DNA of 64,000 bases from Leucobacter zeae (GCF_016758175.1 NZ_QYAB01000002.1:62001-126000), one strand, 5' to 3'; shown: positions 9,022-19,742, counted from the stretch's first letter. Numbers and translations are program-made. Notes: generated by a model from the letters alone, not told the origin.

Positions 9022-11544
9022 CTATTCGGCGCTCGACGATCCGCGGTCGGCGGCGGATCGGCGACGGAGCAGCAGGATCGCTCCAGCGGCCAGCAGCAGC
9101 GCGCCGCCTCCGATCGCCCACGGCGCGACGCCCGCGGCGCCGGTGGTGGGAAGCGTGCCGTCGCCACCCGTGCGCGGGGGAGTCCCGCCATCGGCGGCGC
9201 CGTTCGCGGTGGAACCGTTCGCGTCGGCGCCCGTCGTCCCGGTGCCGTTCGGGTCGCCGGTACCGTCGGGGTCGCCGGTACCGTCCGCGTCCGCCGCGCC
9301 GTTGGGATCCGCGGTGCCGTCGGGATCCCCGGTGCCGGCTTGAACGAGCGCGATGTCGTCCCATCCGATGAGGAGTCCGAGGTCGTCCAGTACGGCGATG
9401 CGGTGCGCGCCCAGCGGCGCATCCGCAGGGATCGTGAAACGGGCGGTTCCGGCGTCGGCCGTCGTCTCGCCGAGCGCGATCGGGCTCGAGAAGAGGAGCG
9501 CCGAGACGGTCGCTCCGTCGAAGTCGCCGCTGCCGAGCGTGACGGTGATCGTGTCGCCGGGGCGTGCCTCGTCCGGCGCATCCACCGCTCCGCGGGAATC
9601 CTCGGTGAGGTCCGCCTCGGTGACCGGGGGAACGTCCGAGGTGGTGTGCCCGACGGTGCAGTCGCCGCAGAACGCACCGAGCGAGCCCGAGGCGGAAGCG
9701 TCGAGGGCGGCGCCGTAGGCGCGATCCCGGACCCGAACGGCGAACTCCACGGTCGCGGACTCCGTTCCGGTGACCTCGGGCACGTCCCAGGTGAGCGTCG
9801 TGCCGTCGAGCGACAGCCTCGGGTCGAGGGCCGAGGCGTCGAGCTCCGCATCGTCGAGCACCTCGGCGAGATCGACGGTCGCGGTGCCGGCGAGGGGGAC
9901 CTGGCCGGTGTTCTTCGCGGTCAGCGTGTACGTGATCTCATCTCCGCGAGCGACCTCGCCATCCGCGGGATCCGCGGCGAGGTCGAGGGTCCACGTCGAC
10001 GGCCAGGCCGGCTTGTCGCCGTCGTAGAGCCAGTCCTGGAAGAACGCGGTGAGGTCCTTCCCCGACTTCTCCTCCGCGAGGGCGATGAAGTCGGCGGTCG
10101 ACTTGCTCTGCCCGCTGTTCGACTGGATCCAGGTCGTGAGGAGGTCGAAGAACACCTCGTCCCCGACGACCTGGCGCAGCGCCTCGTAGGTCATCGCGCC
10201 GCGCGTGTACGACTGCCACCCGAAGAGCTCGACCTGATCGGTCATCGCCGCGGGCGCGACCTTCCAGCGGCCGTGCGCCGCGTCCGTGCCGTTCCAGGTC
10301 GCGAAGTAGGACTCCGCGGTCGTCTTGCCGGGCGCAGCTCCGAGCCCGATCTCCTGATCGAACATGGCCGACGAGTACGAGGCCTGGCCTTCGCTCATCC
10401 AGATGTTGTTCCAGTCGTCGGGAGTGACGGCGGCGCCGAACCACTGGTGCGCGATCTCGTGCACCAGGGTGCTGAGTCCGGGGACCCCGGGGAAGTAGGA
10501 GCGGTCCTGGGTCTCGAGCGCGTAGCCGACGTTCGACTTGTGCACGATGATGCCGGTGCTGTTCCCCGGGTAGGAGCCGTACTTGGACTCCAGGAACCGG
10601 TGGATCTCCTGCATGCGCCCGAGGCGGGCGAGCGTCGTGCTCTTCTGCTCGGGGGTGAGGGAAGCGTCGATGAACGACCACTCGGGGATCTCGCGTCCGT
10701 CGGTCAGCGTGATCGTGCTCTGGTGCAGGTCGTAGTTGCCGATTCCGACCATCGCGGACATGGTCGCCTGCTGCTTCTGCTGCTTCCAGTGCCAGGTGGT
10801 GGTGCCGTCGCCGTTGTCGTCGGACCCCAGGAGCTCCCCGTTGCTGACGGCCGAGGCCGGCTGCGCGTTCATCGTCGTGGGGATCGTGATCCGCATGTCG
10901 TAGGTGGCCTTGTCGGCTGGCGTGTTGTTGCTCGGCAGCCAGGCCATGGTGCCGACCGGCTGACCGAGCGCGATCACACCGTTCGGGGTGGCGACCCAGC
11001 CCTCGCTGGATCCGTCGTTGTCGATGTGCGTGCTGGGCACGCCCGAGTACTTCACGACCGTGGTGAACTCGCCCTGCACGGGTTCCGCCGGCGTGACCAC
11101 GAGCTTGTAGGACTCCGACGGCTTGTCGACCGCGGGCCGGGTGAAGGTCGCGGGCGCGCCGTTCACGGTGACGGAGTCGACGGTCATCCCCTCGAAGTCG
11201 AGCGAGAACGATCTGAGCGCCTCCGGCGCGGTGGCGGTGATCCCGGCGGTGGCTTCGAGGTCGCCTGCGGGGCGGTCGCCGACCGCGGTGTGCGCGTAGT
11301 CGAGCTCGACGTCGTAGTGGAGCACGTCGTAGCCGCCGTTGCCGATACCGGTGAAGAGGGAGTCGCCGTAGCTGAGCGCGCCGTCGATCGGGGCCGCGTG
11401 CGCGGCGGTCGCGCCGACGAGCGGCAGCGTCGCGGCGAGCAGCGAGGCGGCCGCGACGCGTGCGGCGCGGCGTCGCGAGTGCGGTGCGCGTGCGAGCGGC
11501 GGAGACTCCGGCGTCGAAGGGCGGGCGGCGGATGTGACTGTCAT
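9022..11544 (-). CDS. Secreted M1 family metallopeptidase with LPxTG anchor
   Basis: The protein has 840 residues. ATG at 11544 was chosen for its upstream GAGGTG and because a typical signal peptide follows (Arg-rich, hydrophobic core, cut near ATAAHAAPIDG). The M1 zinc site is complete: HEIAH (His362, Glu363, His366) and Glu385 in WMSEG, with YALET upstream as a degenerate GxMEN-like motif. A beta-rich region and a low-complexity Asp/Gly/Asn/Pro stretch follow. The C-terminus has the sorting signal LPTTG (798-802), a hydrophobic helix and RRR. It should therefore be an aminopeptidase covalently attached to peptidoglycan by a sortase, trimming extracellular peptides. Pairing with the nearby surface-polysaccharide genes suggests an envelope insert between tuf and rpsJ. 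Confidence 0.92.
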   Translation of the reverse strand: MTVTSAARPSTPESPPLARAPHSRRRAARVAAASLLAATLPLVGATAAHAAPIDGALSYGDSLFTGIGNGGYDVLHYDVELDYAHTAVGDRPAGDLEATAGITATAPEALRSFSLDFEGMTVDSVTVNGAPATFTRPAVDKPSESYKLVVTPAEPVQGEFTTVVKYSGVPSTHIDNDGSSEGWVATPNGVIALGQPVGTMAWLPSNNTPADKATYDMRITIPTTMNAQPASAVSNGELLGSDDNGDGTTTWHWKQQKQQATMSAMVGIGNYDLHQSTITLTDGREIPEWSFIDASLTPEQKSTTLARLGRMQEIHRFLESKYGSYPGNSTGIIVHKSNVGYALETQDRSYFPGVPGLSTLVHEIAHQWFGAAVTPDDWNNIWMSEGQASYSSAMFDQEIGLGAAPGKTTAESYFATWNGTDAAHGRWKVAPAAMTDQVELFGWQSYTRGAMTYEALRQVVGDEVFFDLLTTWIQSNSGQSKSTADFIALAEEKSGKDLTAFFQDWLYDGDKPAWPSTWTLDLAADPADGEVARGDEITYTLTAKNTGQVPLAGTATVDLAEVLDDAELDASALDPRLSLDGTTLTWDVPEVTGTESATVEFAVRVRDRAYGAALDASASGSLGAFCGDCTVGHTTSDVPPVTEADLTEDSRGAVDAPDEARPGDTITVTLGSGDFDGATVSALLFSSPIALGETTADAGTARFTIPADAPLGAHRIAVLDDLGLLIGWDDIALVQAGTGDPDGTADPNGAADADGTGDPDGTGDPNGTGTTGADANGSTANGAADGGTPPRTGGDGTLPTTGAAGVAPWAIGGGALLLAAGAILLLRRRSAADRGSSSAE

Positions 11545-11775
11545 AGCGAGTGCACCTCTGTTCCTTTGCGTCATTGCAGGGGAATGGGCGCTGCGAACCG
11601 CGCCCACGCCTGGACATCGCCGATGGCGATCGGATCCAACCTATACAATCTTTCGCGCCGAGGGCTCGTGACATCTTCGGCCGGGGTCCATACGTCGGCT
11701 GGAACCGCGGCGCACGGGACGCCCGCGTCGGCACCCAGGGGGCGCGCGGTATCCTCGGAGCAGGGGGTGGAGCGG

Positions 11776-13611
11776 ATGCCCCCAGTCGTCTTCACAGGGA
11801 TCGGAGCAGGAGTGCCGGAGACCGTCAGCGCCCGAATCGCCCACTTCACGAGACAGTACGGGCTGATCTACCTGCTCGACGTGCTCTCCTGGGGTATCGG
11901 CATCGTGGCCGCGCTCGTACTCCGCTTCGACTTCGAGCTCTCCCGTATCCACTGGGGCTGGACCCTCGCCGTCATCGGCGTCACCGCCGTGCTGCAGCTG
12001 ATCGGCGGCTGGGCCTTCTGGCTGTACCGCAACCGTTTCGAGGTGGGCAGCTTCGACGAGGTCCGCGTGCTCGTGCTCGACATCACCGCAGTAATGGTCG
12101 TGGCCTGGGTGTTCGCATTCCTCGTGGGCTACGGCAACGGGATCCCGCGCAGCACGCTCATCATCGCCGCTCCCATCACCTTCAGCCTGATGGGCGTCTC
12201 CCGCTACGTGCTCCGGCTGTACAGCGAAAGCCGGCTCAAGCCGGGGGCCGAAGCCGAGCGGACGCTGCTCTACGGTGCGGGCTATCTGGGCGTGCAGTCG
12301 GCGAAGCGTCTGCTGACCGACGCGAAGGGGTCGCTGCTGCCGGTCGGCTTCATCGATGACGATCCGCTGAAGCGCCACCAGGAGGTGCGCGGCGTCAAGG
12401 TGCTCGGCGGCTTCGACGACCTCGCAGCGGTGGCCCGTCGAACTCGCGCCAGCCGGCTGATCGTCTGCATCGGAGACGCCGACGCGACGCTCATGCGTCG
12501 CGTGGACGAGGCCGCGGACCGGGCGGGGATGACGGCCATGGTGCTGCCGCCGCTCGAGCAGATCCTCATGAACTCGTCGGCGATCTCCGACCTGCGCGAG
12601 CTCTCGATCGAGGATCTCATCGGGCGCCACCCCGTCCGCCTGAACATGGAGTCGATCGCCGAGTACCTGCAGGACAAGCGGGTGCTGGTCACGGGCGCAG
12701 GCGGCTCGATCGGCTCCGAGCTCTCGCGCCAGCTCGCACGTTTCGCGCCGCGGGAGCTCATGCTGCTCGACCGCGACGAGACGGCGCTGCAGGAGACGCA
12801 GCTCTCGATCAGCGGCCACGGCCTGCTCGACACCAACGACGTGGTGCTGGCCGATATCCGCGACGCGGAGACGCTGCAGCGGCTCTTCCTGGAGCGCCGA
12901 CCCGAGGTGGTGTTCCACGCCGCGGCGCTGAAGCACCTGCCCATGCTCGAGCAGTACCCGGACGAGGCGTGGAAGACCAACGTGCTGGGCACGCTGAACG
13001 TGCTGCGCGCCGCCGAGGCCGCAGGCGTGGGGACCTTCGTGAACATCTCCACCGACAAGGCCGCGAACCCGACGAGCGTGCTCGGCCATTCGAAGCGCGT
13101 CGCCGAGAAGCTCACGGCCTGGATGGCGGAGCGGACCGGCCAGCGCTACCTCTCCGTCCGGTTCGGCAACGTCATCGGGAGCCGCGGCTCGATGCTCCCG
13201 ACGTTCCGCGCGCTCATCGAGGCGGGCGGACCGCTGACGGTGACGCACCCCGACGTCACGCGGTACTTCATGACGATCCCCGAGGCCTGCCAGCTCGTGG
13301 TGCAGGCAGGCGGCATCGGACGTCGCGGAGAGGTCCTGATCCTGGACATGGGGGAGCCGGTGCGCATCCTCGACGTCGCGAAGCGCATGATCGCGCAATC
13401 GGGGAAGCACATCGAGATCGTGTTCACCGGGCTGAGGCACGGCGAGAAGCTGCACGAGGTGCTCACGGGGGAGGGCGAGGGCAACGAGCGGCCGTTCCAC
13501 CCGAAGATCTCGCACGCGCACGTCGACACGATCTCCCCCGAGGTGCTCGACCATGAGGGGTGGGTCGCCCGGCTCGACCTCACCGAGGCCGCCGAGGAGC
13601 GCGTGCAGTGA
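11776..13611 (+). CDS. FlaA1/WbpM/CapD-like membrane nucleotide-sugar 4,6-dehydratase
   Basis: The protein has 611 residues from ATG 11776 (GGGGGTGG upstream); GTG 11812 (GGAG at 11803-11806) is an equally possible start giving 599. The N-terminus has about four membrane helices, followed by a CoA-binding-like Rossmann domain (LLYGAGYLGVQSAKRL) and then an extended SDR domain: the NAD motif TGAGGSIGSELSR starts at Thr306 and the catalytic STDKA at 425-429 holds Thr426, Asp427 and Lys428. This layout is that of long FlaA1 homologues such as WbpM and PglF, which make UDP-4-keto-6-deoxy-GlcNAc for surface glycans. The stop overlaps the start of the transferase gene (GTGA), so the two are translationally coupled. 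The exact sugar cannot be read from sequence. Confidence 0.92.
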   Translation: MPPVVFTGIGAGVPETVSARIAHFTRQYGLIYLLDVLSWGIGIVAALVLRFDFELSRIHWGWTLAVIGVTAVLQLIGGWAFWLYRNRFEVGSFDEVRVLVLDITAVMVVAWVFAFLVGYGNGIPRSTLIIAAPITFSLMGVSRYVLRLYSESRLKPGAEAERTLLYGAGYLGVQSAKRLLTDAKGSLLPVGFIDDDPLKRHQEVRGVKVLGGFDDLAAVARRTRASRLIVCIGDADATLMRRVDEAADRAGMTAMVLPPLEQILMNSSAISDLRELSIEDLIGRHPVRLNMESIAEYLQDKRVLVTGAGGSIGSELSRQLARFAPRELMLLDRDETALQETQLSISGHGLLDTNDVVLADIRDAETLQRLFLERRPEVVFHAAALKHLPMLEQYPDEAWKTNVLGTLNVLRAAEAAGVGTFVNISTDKAANPTSVLGHSKRVAEKLTAWMAERTGQRYLSVRFGNVIGSRGSMLPTFRALIEAGGPLTVTHPDVTRYFMTIPEACQLVVQAGGIGRRGEVLILDMGEPVRILDVAKRMIAQSGKHIEIVFTGLRHGEKLHEVLTGEGEGNERPFHPKISHAHVDTISPEVLDHEGWVARLDLTEAAEERVQ

Positions 13612-14774
13612 CCGCCCTCGGGATCGCCGGTCTCGCCGGCGCCATCGCGCTGCTGCTCAGCCTGCTGCTGCCCGTCGCGGTGAAGCCGCTGCTCGTGCGC
13701 CTCGGCATCATGGATGTACCGAACGAGCGGTCCTCCCACGAGCGCCCCGTGCTGCGTGGACTCGGGCTCGCCGTGCTGATCGCAATGACCGTCGCCGGCC
13801 TCGTCGCCGTCTGGGGGCTCTCCGCATCGGGACCCGCCGCGGTTCCGCTCCTTGGCGCCGCCGGGGAGTTCGAGGTCGTCGCCGTGCGGAACGGCTGGGG
13901 CGGGGCGGCGGTGCCGCTGATCCTCGTCGTGCTCGGGTCGCTGTGCGCCGGACTGCTGGGGCTCGCCGAAGACCTGCGCGGGCTCAGCGTGCGGGTGCGC
14001 AGCGCCGCCCTGCTCGCCATCGCGGCGGCGGCGGGCGCCGGGATCGTCTTCGCCGCGCAGCACTCCGCCGTCGACGTCGGATTCGTCGGAGGCGGGGCGG
14101 CCGGGTTCGGCTGGTGGGCCTTCGCGCCCCTGGGCCCGCTGCCCGTCTGGGCCTCGGTCCTGCTCGTCGGGTACGCGGTGCTGTTCATCTCGAGCTACAT
14201 CAACGTCGCCAACTTCATGGACGGCCTCAACGGCATCAGCGGGTTCCACGGCGTGATCGCCGGCCTCGCGTTCGCCGCGTCCGGCTGGTGCGTCGCGCAG
14301 CCGTGGCTGGTCGCCGCAGGCCTCGTGCTGGCGGCGGGGTTCGGGGGATTCCTCCCGTGGAACCTCACGAAGCCCGGGGCGTTCCTCGGCGACGTCGGCA
14401 GCTATCTGCTCGGCGGAGCGACCGCGATCACGAGCTTCGCGGCGCTGATGTTCGGGGTCCCGCTCCTCGCGGCGATCGGGCCGATGGTGATCTCCTTCGG
14501 CGACGTCGGCGTCACGCTCGTGAAGCGCATCAGGGCCGGCCACAAGTGGGATGAACCGCACAAGGAGCACACCTACCAGCGCATCCACCAGCGCGGATAC
14601 ACGCACGTGCAGGCCTCGCTGATGGCCGCGAGCTGCTCGGCGATCGCGTCGATCCTCGGACTGGCCTCGATCTTCGTCGGACCGATCGGCACCGCGGCGC
14701 TGTTCGTCGGAGGGCTGGCCGTGCTCGGCATCTATCTGGCGCTGCCGAAGCTGCTGCCGGTGCGCGCGGGCTAG
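13608..14774 (+). CDS. Polyprenyl-phosphate sugar-1-phosphate transferase (WecA/WbpL type, MraY superfamily)
   Basis: The protein has 388 residues, starting at GTG 13608 overlapping the previous stop. It is a polytopic membrane protein of about ten helices. Family motifs are visible: EDLRGLS, NVANFMDGLNGI and GDVGSYLLGG, which hold the Mg-binding Asp residues, and a cytoplasmic HKEHTYQRIHQRGYTH loop as in WecA/WbpL homologues. These enzymes load a sugar-1-phosphate from its UDP form onto undecaprenyl phosphate and start surface glycan assembly. With the coupled dehydratase this makes a two-gene initiation module; the glycosyltransferases needed to extend the chain are not in this window. Confidence 0.92.
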   Translation: MTALGIAGLAGAIALLLSLLLPVAVKPLLVRLGIMDVPNERSSHERPVLRGLGLAVLIAMTVAGLVAVWGLSASGPAAVPLLGAAGEFEVVAVRNGWGGAAVPLILVVLGSLCAGLLGLAEDLRGLSVRVRSAALLAIAAAAGAGIVFAAQHSAVDVGFVGGGAAGFGWWAFAPLGPLPVWASVLLVGYAVLFISSYINVANFMDGLNGISGFHGVIAGLAFAASGWCVAQPWLVAAGLVLAAGFGGFLPWNLTKPGAFLGDVGSYLLGGATAITSFAALMFGVPLLAAIGPMVISFGDVGVTLVKRIRAGHKWDEPHKEHTYQRIHQRGYTHVQASLMAASCSAIASILGLASIFVGPIGTAALFVGGLAVLGIYLALPKLLPVRAG

Positions 14775-14782
14775 CGCGGGGA

Positions 14783-15040
14783 TCAGGCCCCGCGGTCCTC
14801 GAAATGCTCGGGGGTGAGGCCAGCCAGGAGCTCGCCGGGATCCGTGAGGAGCAGCGCCCGCGAGAGGCGGACCACCGTGTAGACGTTCGGAATGCCTCGA
14901 CCGCTCTCGTACGCCCGCAGGTTCGACGGGTCGATCCCCGAATCGTGCGCGAGCTGATCCTGGGTCAGCCGCAGATCGAGTCGCCTCTCGCGAATTCGAC
15001 TGCCGACGAGCTTCGCCGCCGCTGAGGGGATCCGTGCCAC
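14783..15040 (-). CDS. Small XRE-family HTH transcriptional regulator
   Basis: A minimal 85-residue product is proposed from GTG 15040 (start reads MARIPSAAAK); the frame stays open to 15229, but the extra N-terminal part does not look like protein. An XRE helix-turn-helix is clear: RLTQDQLAHDSGIDPSNLRAYESGRG, which is longer than the core LTQDQLAHDSGI recognition unit, followed by the usual NVYTVVRLSRAL helix. It is convergent with the transferase gene (8-bp gap) and reads away from rpsJ. It may bind its own or the neighbouring promoter region; the target is unknown. Confidence 0.75.
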   Translation of the reverse strand: MARIPSAAAKLVGSRIRERRLDLRLTQDQLAHDSGIDPSNLRAYESGRGIPNVYTVVRLSRALLLTDPGELLAGLTPEHFEDRGA

Positions 15041-15192
15041 CTCACCAGCGTTCCGGGACACGGCCGAGCAGAACAGGGCACTAGTGCTCGACCGGGTCGC
15101 AATCGCGTCGCCGCTCGGGCGGTCGGGTGCGGCGCGACACGCCCGGGTTGCATTGTCGACGGAGGGCGTGCGAGAATAGACAGGTTCAGTAC

Positions 15193-15478
15193 TCCGCACC
15201 TCGGTGCGGATCACTGCCAGGCAGTGCATAATCGCCTCGGGGGACCGGGGTTCTGATTAGGCCGCGGGTAGCGAACACCGCCCGCACGCCGCAGAGCGGC
15301 CAGACTCCGGTCCGGCCGTTTTCGTGTGCGTGGGGCTTTGACAGGTGAACAGAGACCCAGCACGAGGTGTAACACTCCGGGTGCCAGGGCGCTGATACGC
15401 AAGACGTCCAATGCTGGCGAGCCCTCCGATGCGTCGGAGCGCGAGCGAGTACGACGCAAGTAGAAAGTAGAGACAGTC
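15193..15478 (+). promoter_or_regulatory. Intergenic region with promoter and leader of the S10 operon
   Basis: The 438-bp gap before rpsJ holds a short dyad CCGCACC-TC-GGTGCGG (about 15194-15209), a probable -10 CATAAT at 15227-15232, and then about 240 nt of leader without a believable ORF. Inside the leader CGGCC (15297-15301) and GGCCG (15314-15318) can pair directly before TTTT (15319-15322), which looks like an intrinsic terminator or attenuator. A TTGACA at 15338-15343 has no fitting -10. The stretch 15041-15192 shows nothing else I can name. Confidence 0.5.
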
Positions 15479-15787
15479 ATGGCGGGACAGAAGATCCGCA
15501 TTCGACTCAAGTCGTACGACCACGAGGTCATCGACAACTCGGCACGCAAGATCGTCGACACGGTGACCCGCGCGGGTGCGACCGTGATCGGCCCCGTGCC
15601 GCTCCCCACGGAGAAGAACGTGATCGCAGTGATCCGTTCGCCCCACAAGTACAAGGACAGCCGCGAGCACTTCGAGAAGCGCACGCACAAGCGCCTGATC
15701 GACATCGTCGATCCCACCCCGAAGGCCGTCGATTCGCTCATGCGTCTCGATCTGCCTGCCGACGTCAACATCGAGATCAAGCTCTAA
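15479..15787 (+). CDS. rpsJ: 30S ribosomal protein S10
   Basis: The protein has 102 residues, beginning [20 protein letters not shown]10 belongs to the 30S head and, as NusE, also takes part in antitermination and transcription-translation coupling with NusG/NusB. The conserved loop [20 protein letters not shown] is complete. First gene of the S10 cluster, led by a ~240-nt leader with an attenuator-like hairpin. Confidence 0.98.
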   Translation: MAGQKIRIRLKSYDHEVIDNSARKIVDTVTRAGATVIGPVPLPTEKNVIAVIRSPHKYKDSREHFEKRTHKRLIDIVDPTPKAVDSLMRLDLPADVNIEIKL

Positions 15788-15801
15788 GGGGGGATCCGAA
15801 C

Positions 15802-16455
15802 ATGTCTGTTACACGCAACGTCAAGGGTCTTCTGGGCACCAAGCTCGGTATGACGCAGGTCTGGGACGAGAACGGCAACGTCGTTCCCGTCACTGTGATC
15901 GAGGTGGCACCCAACGTGGTCACTCAGATCCGCACCCCCGAGGTCGACGGCTACAGCGCCGTGCAGATCGCGGCCGGTCAGATCGACCCCCGCAAGGTGA
16001 ACAAGCCGACCGCCGGCCACTTCGAGAAGGCCGGGGTCACCCCGCGCCGCCACCTCACCGAGGTCCGCACCGCGGATGCCGCCGAGTACTCGCTCGGCCA
16101 GGAGCTCACCATCGATGGCACCTTCGAGGCCGGTCAGAAGATCGACGTCGTCGGCACCTCGAAGGGCAAGGGCTTCGCCGGCACCATGAAGCGTCACAAC
16201 TTCAAGGGCGTCTCGGCGTCGCACGGCGCGCACCGCAACCACCGCAAGCCCGGCTCGATCGGTGGCGCAGCCACCCCGGGTCGCGTCTTCAAGGGTCAGC
16301 GCATGGCCGGCCGCATGGGCGGCGATCGCGTCACCGTGCAGAACCTCACCGTGCAGGCGATCGACGCGGAGAAGGGGCTCATCCTGGTCAAGGGTGCGGT
16401 TCCCGGCGCTCGCGGTCGTCTCGTTTTCGTCCGCAACGCAGTGAAGGGGGCGTAG
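15802..16455 (+). CDS. rplC: 50S ribosomal protein L3
   Basis: The protein has 217 residues ([17 protein letters not shown] start region). L3 binds the 3' end of 23S rRNA and reaches the peptidyl transferase centre with its central loop ([16 protein letters not shown]). An AGGGGGG element lies upstream. Second gene of the S10 operon; 3 bp separate it from rplD. Confidence 0.98.
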   Translation: MSVTRNVKGLLGTKLGMTQVWDENGNVVPVTVIEVAPNVVTQIRTPEVDGYSAVQIAAGQIDPRKVNKPTAGHFEKAGVTPRRHLTEVRTADAAEYSLGQELTIDGTFEAGQKIDVVGTSKGKGFAGTMKRHNFKGVSASHGAHRNHRKPGSIGGAATPGRVFKGQRMAGRMGGDRVTVQNLTVQAIDAEKGLILVKGAVPGARGRLVFVRNAVKGA

Positions 16456-16458
16456 TTC

Positions 16459-17112
16459 ATGACTACCGCTACCAAGCTCGAGGTGCTCGACGCGCAGGGC
16501 AAGAAGGCCGGATCGGTTGATCTGCCCGAGGCCATCTTCGGCGCCGAGACCAACGTCCCGCTGATCCACCAGGTCGTCACCGCTCAGCTCGCTGCTGCGC
16601 GCCAGGGCACCCACAAGACCAAGAACCGCGGCGAGCGCTCCGGTTCGGGTGTCAAGCCGTTCAAGCAGAAGGGCACCGGCCGCGCCCGTCAGGGCTCGGT
16701 CCGCATGCCGCAGCACCGCGGCGGTGGCATCGTCCACGGACCCGTGCCCCGCGATTACTCGCAGCGCACGCCCAAGAAGATGATCGCCGCGGCCCTCACC
16801 GGTCTGCTCTCGGATCGCGCCCGCGCGAACCGCGTGCACGTGGTCGAGTCCTTCGGCGTCGCCGACAAGCCCAGCACCAAGACGGCCCGCGAGTTCCTCG
16901 CGTCGGTCGCCCCGGGGCAGCGCGTGCTCGTCGTCGTCACCCGCGAGGATGAGCTGACCACGCTCAGCGTCCGCAACCTGCAGCACGTCCACGTGCTGTT
17001 CCAGGATCAGCTCAACGCCTACGACGTGGTCGTCAGCGACGATCTCGTCTTCACGAAGGCAGCCTTCGACGCGTTCGTCGACGGCCGTGCCGCCAAGGAG
17101 GACACGAAGTGA
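16459..17112 (+). CDS. rplD: 50S ribosomal protein L4
   Basis: The protein has 217 residues. L4 lines the peptide exit tunnel with its extended loop ([17 protein letters not shown]), where macrolide-resistance changes occur in other bacteria; the loop looks wild type. In E. coli L4 regulates the S10 operon, but that leader structure is not evident here. Its stop overlaps the rplW start (GTGA). Confidence 0.98.
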   Translation: MTTATKLEVLDAQGKKAGSVDLPEAIFGAETNVPLIHQVVTAQLAAARQGTHKTKNRGERSGSGVKPFKQKGTGRARQGSVRMPQHRGGGIVHGPVPRDYSQRTPKKMIAAALTGLLSDRARANRVHVVESFGVADKPSTKTAREFLASVAPGQRVLVVVTREDELTTLSVRNLQHVHVLFQDQLNAYDVVVSDDLVFTKAAFDAFVDGRAAKEDTK

Positions 17113-17408
17113 GCCTGAACAAGTCTGCACACGACGTCATCATCCGCCCCATCGTCTCGGAGAAGAGCTACGGCCTCATCGACGCGAACGGCCAGTACAC
17201 CTTCGAGGTGCAGCCCGCCGCTTCGAAGACCGAGATCAAGCTCGCGATCGAGCAGGTCTTCAACGTGAAGGTCGCCAAGATCAACACGCTGAACCGCAAG
17301 GGCAAGACCCGCCGCACGAAGTTCGGGGCCGGCAAGCGCAAGGACACCAAGCGCGCCATCGTCACCCTGAAGTCGGGCTCCATCGACATCTTCACGGCTG
17401 CGCTGTAG
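17109..17408 (+). CDS. rplW: 50S ribosomal protein L23
   Basis: The protein has 99 residues from GTG 17109, overlapping the rplD stop. L23 sits at the tunnel exit and is the docking site for trigger factor and SRP. The family signature is visible in [11 protein letters not shown] and in [15 protein letters not shown]. Confidence 0.98.
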   Translation: MSLNKSAHDVIIRPIVSEKSYGLIDANGQYTFEVQPAASKTEIKLAIEQVFNVKVAKINTLNRKGKTRRTKFGAGKRKDTKRAIVTLKSGSIDIFTAAL

Positions 17409-17430
17409 AAGGGGCGAGAAGGAACACAAC

Positions 17431-18267
<837 letters not shown>

Positions 18268-18291
18268 TCGGCAGGTAGGAGAGAGTAGAAG

Positions 18292-18573
18292 ATGCCTCGT
18301 AGTCTCAAGAAGGGCCCCTTCGTCGACAACCACCTGCTGAACAAGGTGGTCGTCCAGAACGAAGCTGGCACCAAGAACGTGATCAAGACCTGGTCGCGCC
18401 GCTCGATGATCATCCCGGCGATGCTGGGGCACACCATCGCGGTGCACGACGGTCGTAAGCACATCCCCGTGTTCGTCACGGAAACCATGGTCGGTCACAA
18501 GCTGGGCGAGTTCGCCCCGACTCGTACCTTCCGCGGTCACGTGAAGGACGACAAGAAGGGCCGTCGCCGCTAA
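18292..18573 (+). CDS. rpsS: 30S ribosomal protein S19
   Basis: The protein has 93 residues ([15 protein letters not shown]). S19 lies in the 30S head with S13 near the A-site tRNA. The signature [16 protein letters not shown] is complete. A GGTAGGAGAGAG region upstream provides the ribosome binding site. Confidence 0.98.
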   Translation: MPRSLKKGPFVDNHLLNKVVVQNEAGTKNVIKTWSRRSMIIPAMLGHTIAVHDGRKHIPVFVTETMVGHKLGEFAPTRTFRGHVKDDKKGRRR

Positions 18574-18598
18574 GCGGCGACGTGAAGGAGGAAGAGAA

Positions 18599-18982
18599 AT
18601 GGTGGAGTCGATCGCACGCGTGCGTCATATCCGCATCACCCCCCAGAAGGCCCGTCGCGTCGTTGACCTGGTTCGCGGGAAGAACGCTCAGGAGGCGCTC
18701 GCCATCCTGAAGTTCGCACCGCAGGCCGCAGCGGAGCCGATTTTCAAGCTCGTCGCCTCGGCGATCGCCAACGCGCGCGTCAAGGCCGACAAGGAGAACC
18801 TGCGTCTGAACGAGGACGAGCTGGTCATCGCTCGCGCCTTCGTGGACGAGGGCGCGACGCTCAAGCGTTTCCGCCCCCGCGCCCAGGGCCGCGCGTTCCG
18901 CATCAACAAGCGCACCAGCCACATCACCGTCGTGCTTCAGACGGCCGATGAGCTCGCTGCAGCGAAGAAGGGAGCCAAGTAA
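18599..18982 (+). CDS. rplV: 50S ribosomal protein L22
   Basis: The protein has 127 residues. L22 reaches into the exit tunnel with its beta-hairpin ([20 protein letters not shown]), the site of macrolide-resistance changes elsewhere; nothing unusual is seen. The start has AAGGAGGAAG upstream. Its stop overlaps the rpsC start (TAATG). Confidence 0.98.
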   Translation: MVESIARVRHIRITPQKARRVVDLVRGKNAQEALAILKFAPQAAAEPIFKLVASAIANARVKADKENLRLNEDELVIARAFVDEGATLKRFRPRAQGRAFRINKRTSHITVVLQTADELAAAKKGAK

Positions 18983-19740
18983 TGGGCCAGAAGATTCATC
19001 CCTACGGCTTCCGCCTCGGGGTCACCACCGACCACGTGTCGCGTTGGTTCTCGGACTCGACCAAGAAGGGTCAGCGCTACGCCGACTACCTGGCCGAGGA
19101 CATCAAGATCCGTCAGCACCTGACGACGCAGCTCGATCGCGCGGGCGTGTCCCGCGTCGAGATCGAGCGCACCCGCGATCGCGTCCGCGTGGACATCCAC
19201 TCGGCGCGTCCCGGCATCGTCATCGGTCGCCGCGGAGCCGAGGCCGAGCGCATCCGCGCCGACCTCGAGAAGCTCACCGGCAAGCAGATCCAGCTCAACA
19301 TCCTCGAGGTGAAGAACCCCGAGGCCGACGCGCAGCTCGTCGCGCAGGGCATCGCGGAGCAGCTCGCTGCACGCGTGGCCTTCCGCCGCGCGATGCGCAA
19401 GGGTCTGCAGGGCGCCCAGCGCGCCGGCGCCAAGGGCATCCGCATCCAGGTCTCGGGCCGTCTCGGCGGCGCTGAGATGAGCCGCTCGGAGTTCTACCGC
19501 GAGGGTCGCGTGCCGCTGCACACGCTCCGCGCGAACATCGACTACGGCTTCTACGAGGCGAAGACCACCTTCGGCCGCATCGGCGTGAAGGTCTGGATCT
19601 ACAAGGGCGACCTCACCAACAAGGAACTCGCTCGCGAGCAGGCGGCCCAGAAGCCGTCGCGCGACCGCGGCGATCGTCGCCGTGCGCCCCGTGGCGCTCA
19701 GGCCGAGGCTGCACCCGCTGCAGCAGGAGCGGAGAAGTAA
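18982..19740 (+). CDS. rpsC: 30S ribosomal protein S3
   Basis: The protein has 252 residues. S3 binds 16S rRNA in the 30S head and forms part of the mRNA entry channel and helicase. The KH domain is visible ([16 protein letters not shown]), as is the C-terminal domain ([15 protein letters not shown]). The last ~35 residues are a low-complexity Arg/Ala/Glu tail longer than in E. coli, common in actinobacteria. Confidence 0.98.
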   Translation: MGQKIHPYGFRLGVTTDHVSRWFSDSTKKGQRYADYLAEDIKIRQHLTTQLDRAGVSRVEIERTRDRVRVDIHSARPGIVIGRRGAEAERIRADLEKLTGKQIQLNILEVKNPEADAQLVAQGIAEQLAARVAFRRAMRKGLQGAQRAGAKGIRIQVSGRLGGAEMSRSEFYREGRVPLHTLRANIDYGFYEAKTTFGRIGVKVWIYKGDLTNKELAREQAAQKPSRDRGDRRRAPRGAQAEAAPAAAGAEK

Positions 19741-19742
19741 GC

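Noticed and set aside
8938..11775. The 5' part of a 1557-codon frame leading into the WbpM-like gene
   Set aside because: This part is antisense to the M1 peptidase, rich in Arg/Gly/Val, and has no function; the real gene starts near 11776.
15338..15343. TTGACA as a -35 box for rpsJ
   Set aside because: No -10 occurs at 15-19 bp; the nearest TAACAC is 26 bp away.
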